From NCBI RefSeq assembly GCF_004762095.1, contig NZ_SIJH01000007.1, positions 110,653 to 174,652 of the forward strand: DNA of 64,000 bases, read 5' to 3'. The notes under the pieces were generated by a model. That model was not told the DNA's origin, searched no databases, and was given only the letters and a program-made list of their open reading frames with translations. Positions 63,872 through 64,000 of the stretch are shown piece after piece. The position numbers and the translations under genes are program-made. Each line of letters opens with the position of its first letter. Position 1 is the stretch's first letter. The stretch comes from Tabrizicola caldifontis. Lineage in GTDB: Bacteria; Pseudomonadota; Alphaproteobacteria; Rhodobacterales; Rhodobacteraceae.

Positions 63872-64000
63872 TCAGGCGATGATTTTCGAGACGACGCCTG
63901 CGCCGACGGTGCGGCCGCCTTCGCGGATGGCGAAGCGCAGCTTCTCTTCCATCGCGATCGGGGCGATCAGCTCCACCTCGAACTTCAGGTTGTCGCCCGG
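63872..64000 (-). CDS. tuf: Elongation factor Tu, C-terminal end (partial)
   Basis: The last 42 residues of EF-Tu: [19 protein letters not shown], then [19 protein letters not shown]. The gene runs off the right edge. EF-Tu delivers aminoacyl-tRNA to the ribosome. A terminator follows at 63803-63834. Confidence 0.97.
   Translation of the reverse strand, partial: PGDNLKFEVELIAPIAMEEKLRFAIREGGRTVGAGVVSKIIA

Overview
The window is ordinary, gene-dense chromosome of a high-GC alphaproteobacterium, most likely a member of the Rhodobacteraceae (Rhodobacter/Gemmobacter/Paracoccus-like). The inference rests on a malyl-CoA lyase of the ethylmalonyl-CoA pathway type (Mcl1), MeaB, several small families typical of Rhodobacterales, many GTG/TTG starts, 1-4 base gene overlaps, and GC-rich hairpins with AAATACTC/GGGGG motifs between genes. 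No phage, insertion sequence, conjugation gene or CRISPR array was seen. One RNA gene is present (tRNA-Trp). Both edges cut genes: an iron-type alcohol dehydrogenase on the left and tuf (EF-Tu) on the right.

Layout. 1-9.5 kb: small envelope proteins, an alpha/beta hydrolase, meaB, rpmB, lepA, an orphan BrnA-type antitoxin gene with a broken C-terminus, and a large AsmA protein. 9.7-16.4 kb: rimO with a CDGSH protein and a DCC-family protein, dgkA, DUF1993, aspS, and a pabC/pabB folate pair. 16.5-26.6 kb: a purine (urate) degradation island with puuD, a LysR regulator, uraH, a fused puuE-uraD, allE, allA and an NCS2 permease, with a PAP2 protein and a DUF2125 protein lying between. 26.8-41.1 kb: housekeeping and accessory enzymes (acetyltransferases, SH3 protein, RidA, GDPD, phhB, Prx5, ferredoxin reductase, rsmD, HAD phosphatase, a FadH-like flavoenzyme, a second LysR, OmpA, a CinA-like protein, map). 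41.2-49.4 kb: ilvD with two uncharacterised downstream genes, a zinc-ribbon membrane protein, ftsE-ftsX-plsC, and accA coupled to a Gdx/SugE-like SMR exporter. 49.7-55.5 kb: mcl1, an enolase-superfamily epimerase with D-amino-acid aminotransferase and azlCD, hemolysin III, DUF1244 and an N-formylglutamate amidohydrolase. 55.7-64 kb: pyk, rpmI-rplT, a TSUP transporter with an Fe-S Rrf2 regulator, tRNA-Trp, and a VOC / Tat-exported subunit / GMC oxidoreductase operon, a ribbon-helix-helix protein, and tuf.

The best-defined system is the urate-to-glyoxylate pathway. PuuD makes 5-hydroxyisourate, UraH and the UraD domain give allantoin, the PuuE domain gives allantoate, and AllE and AllA finish to urea and glyoxylate. 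The allantoate amidohydrolase (AllC) and xanthine dehydrogenase are not in the window. Glyoxylate could be used by Mcl1, but that link is an inference. Two genes look frameshifted: the NCS2 permease near 26115 and brnA at a run of eight G/C at 7112-7119. I found no convincing new multi-gene defence or secretion system. The most interesting open items are the GMC operon with its dyad-rich control region, a perfect 17-bp hairpin immediately before the epimerase start, the candidate BrnA operator, and two gene pairs of unknown function.
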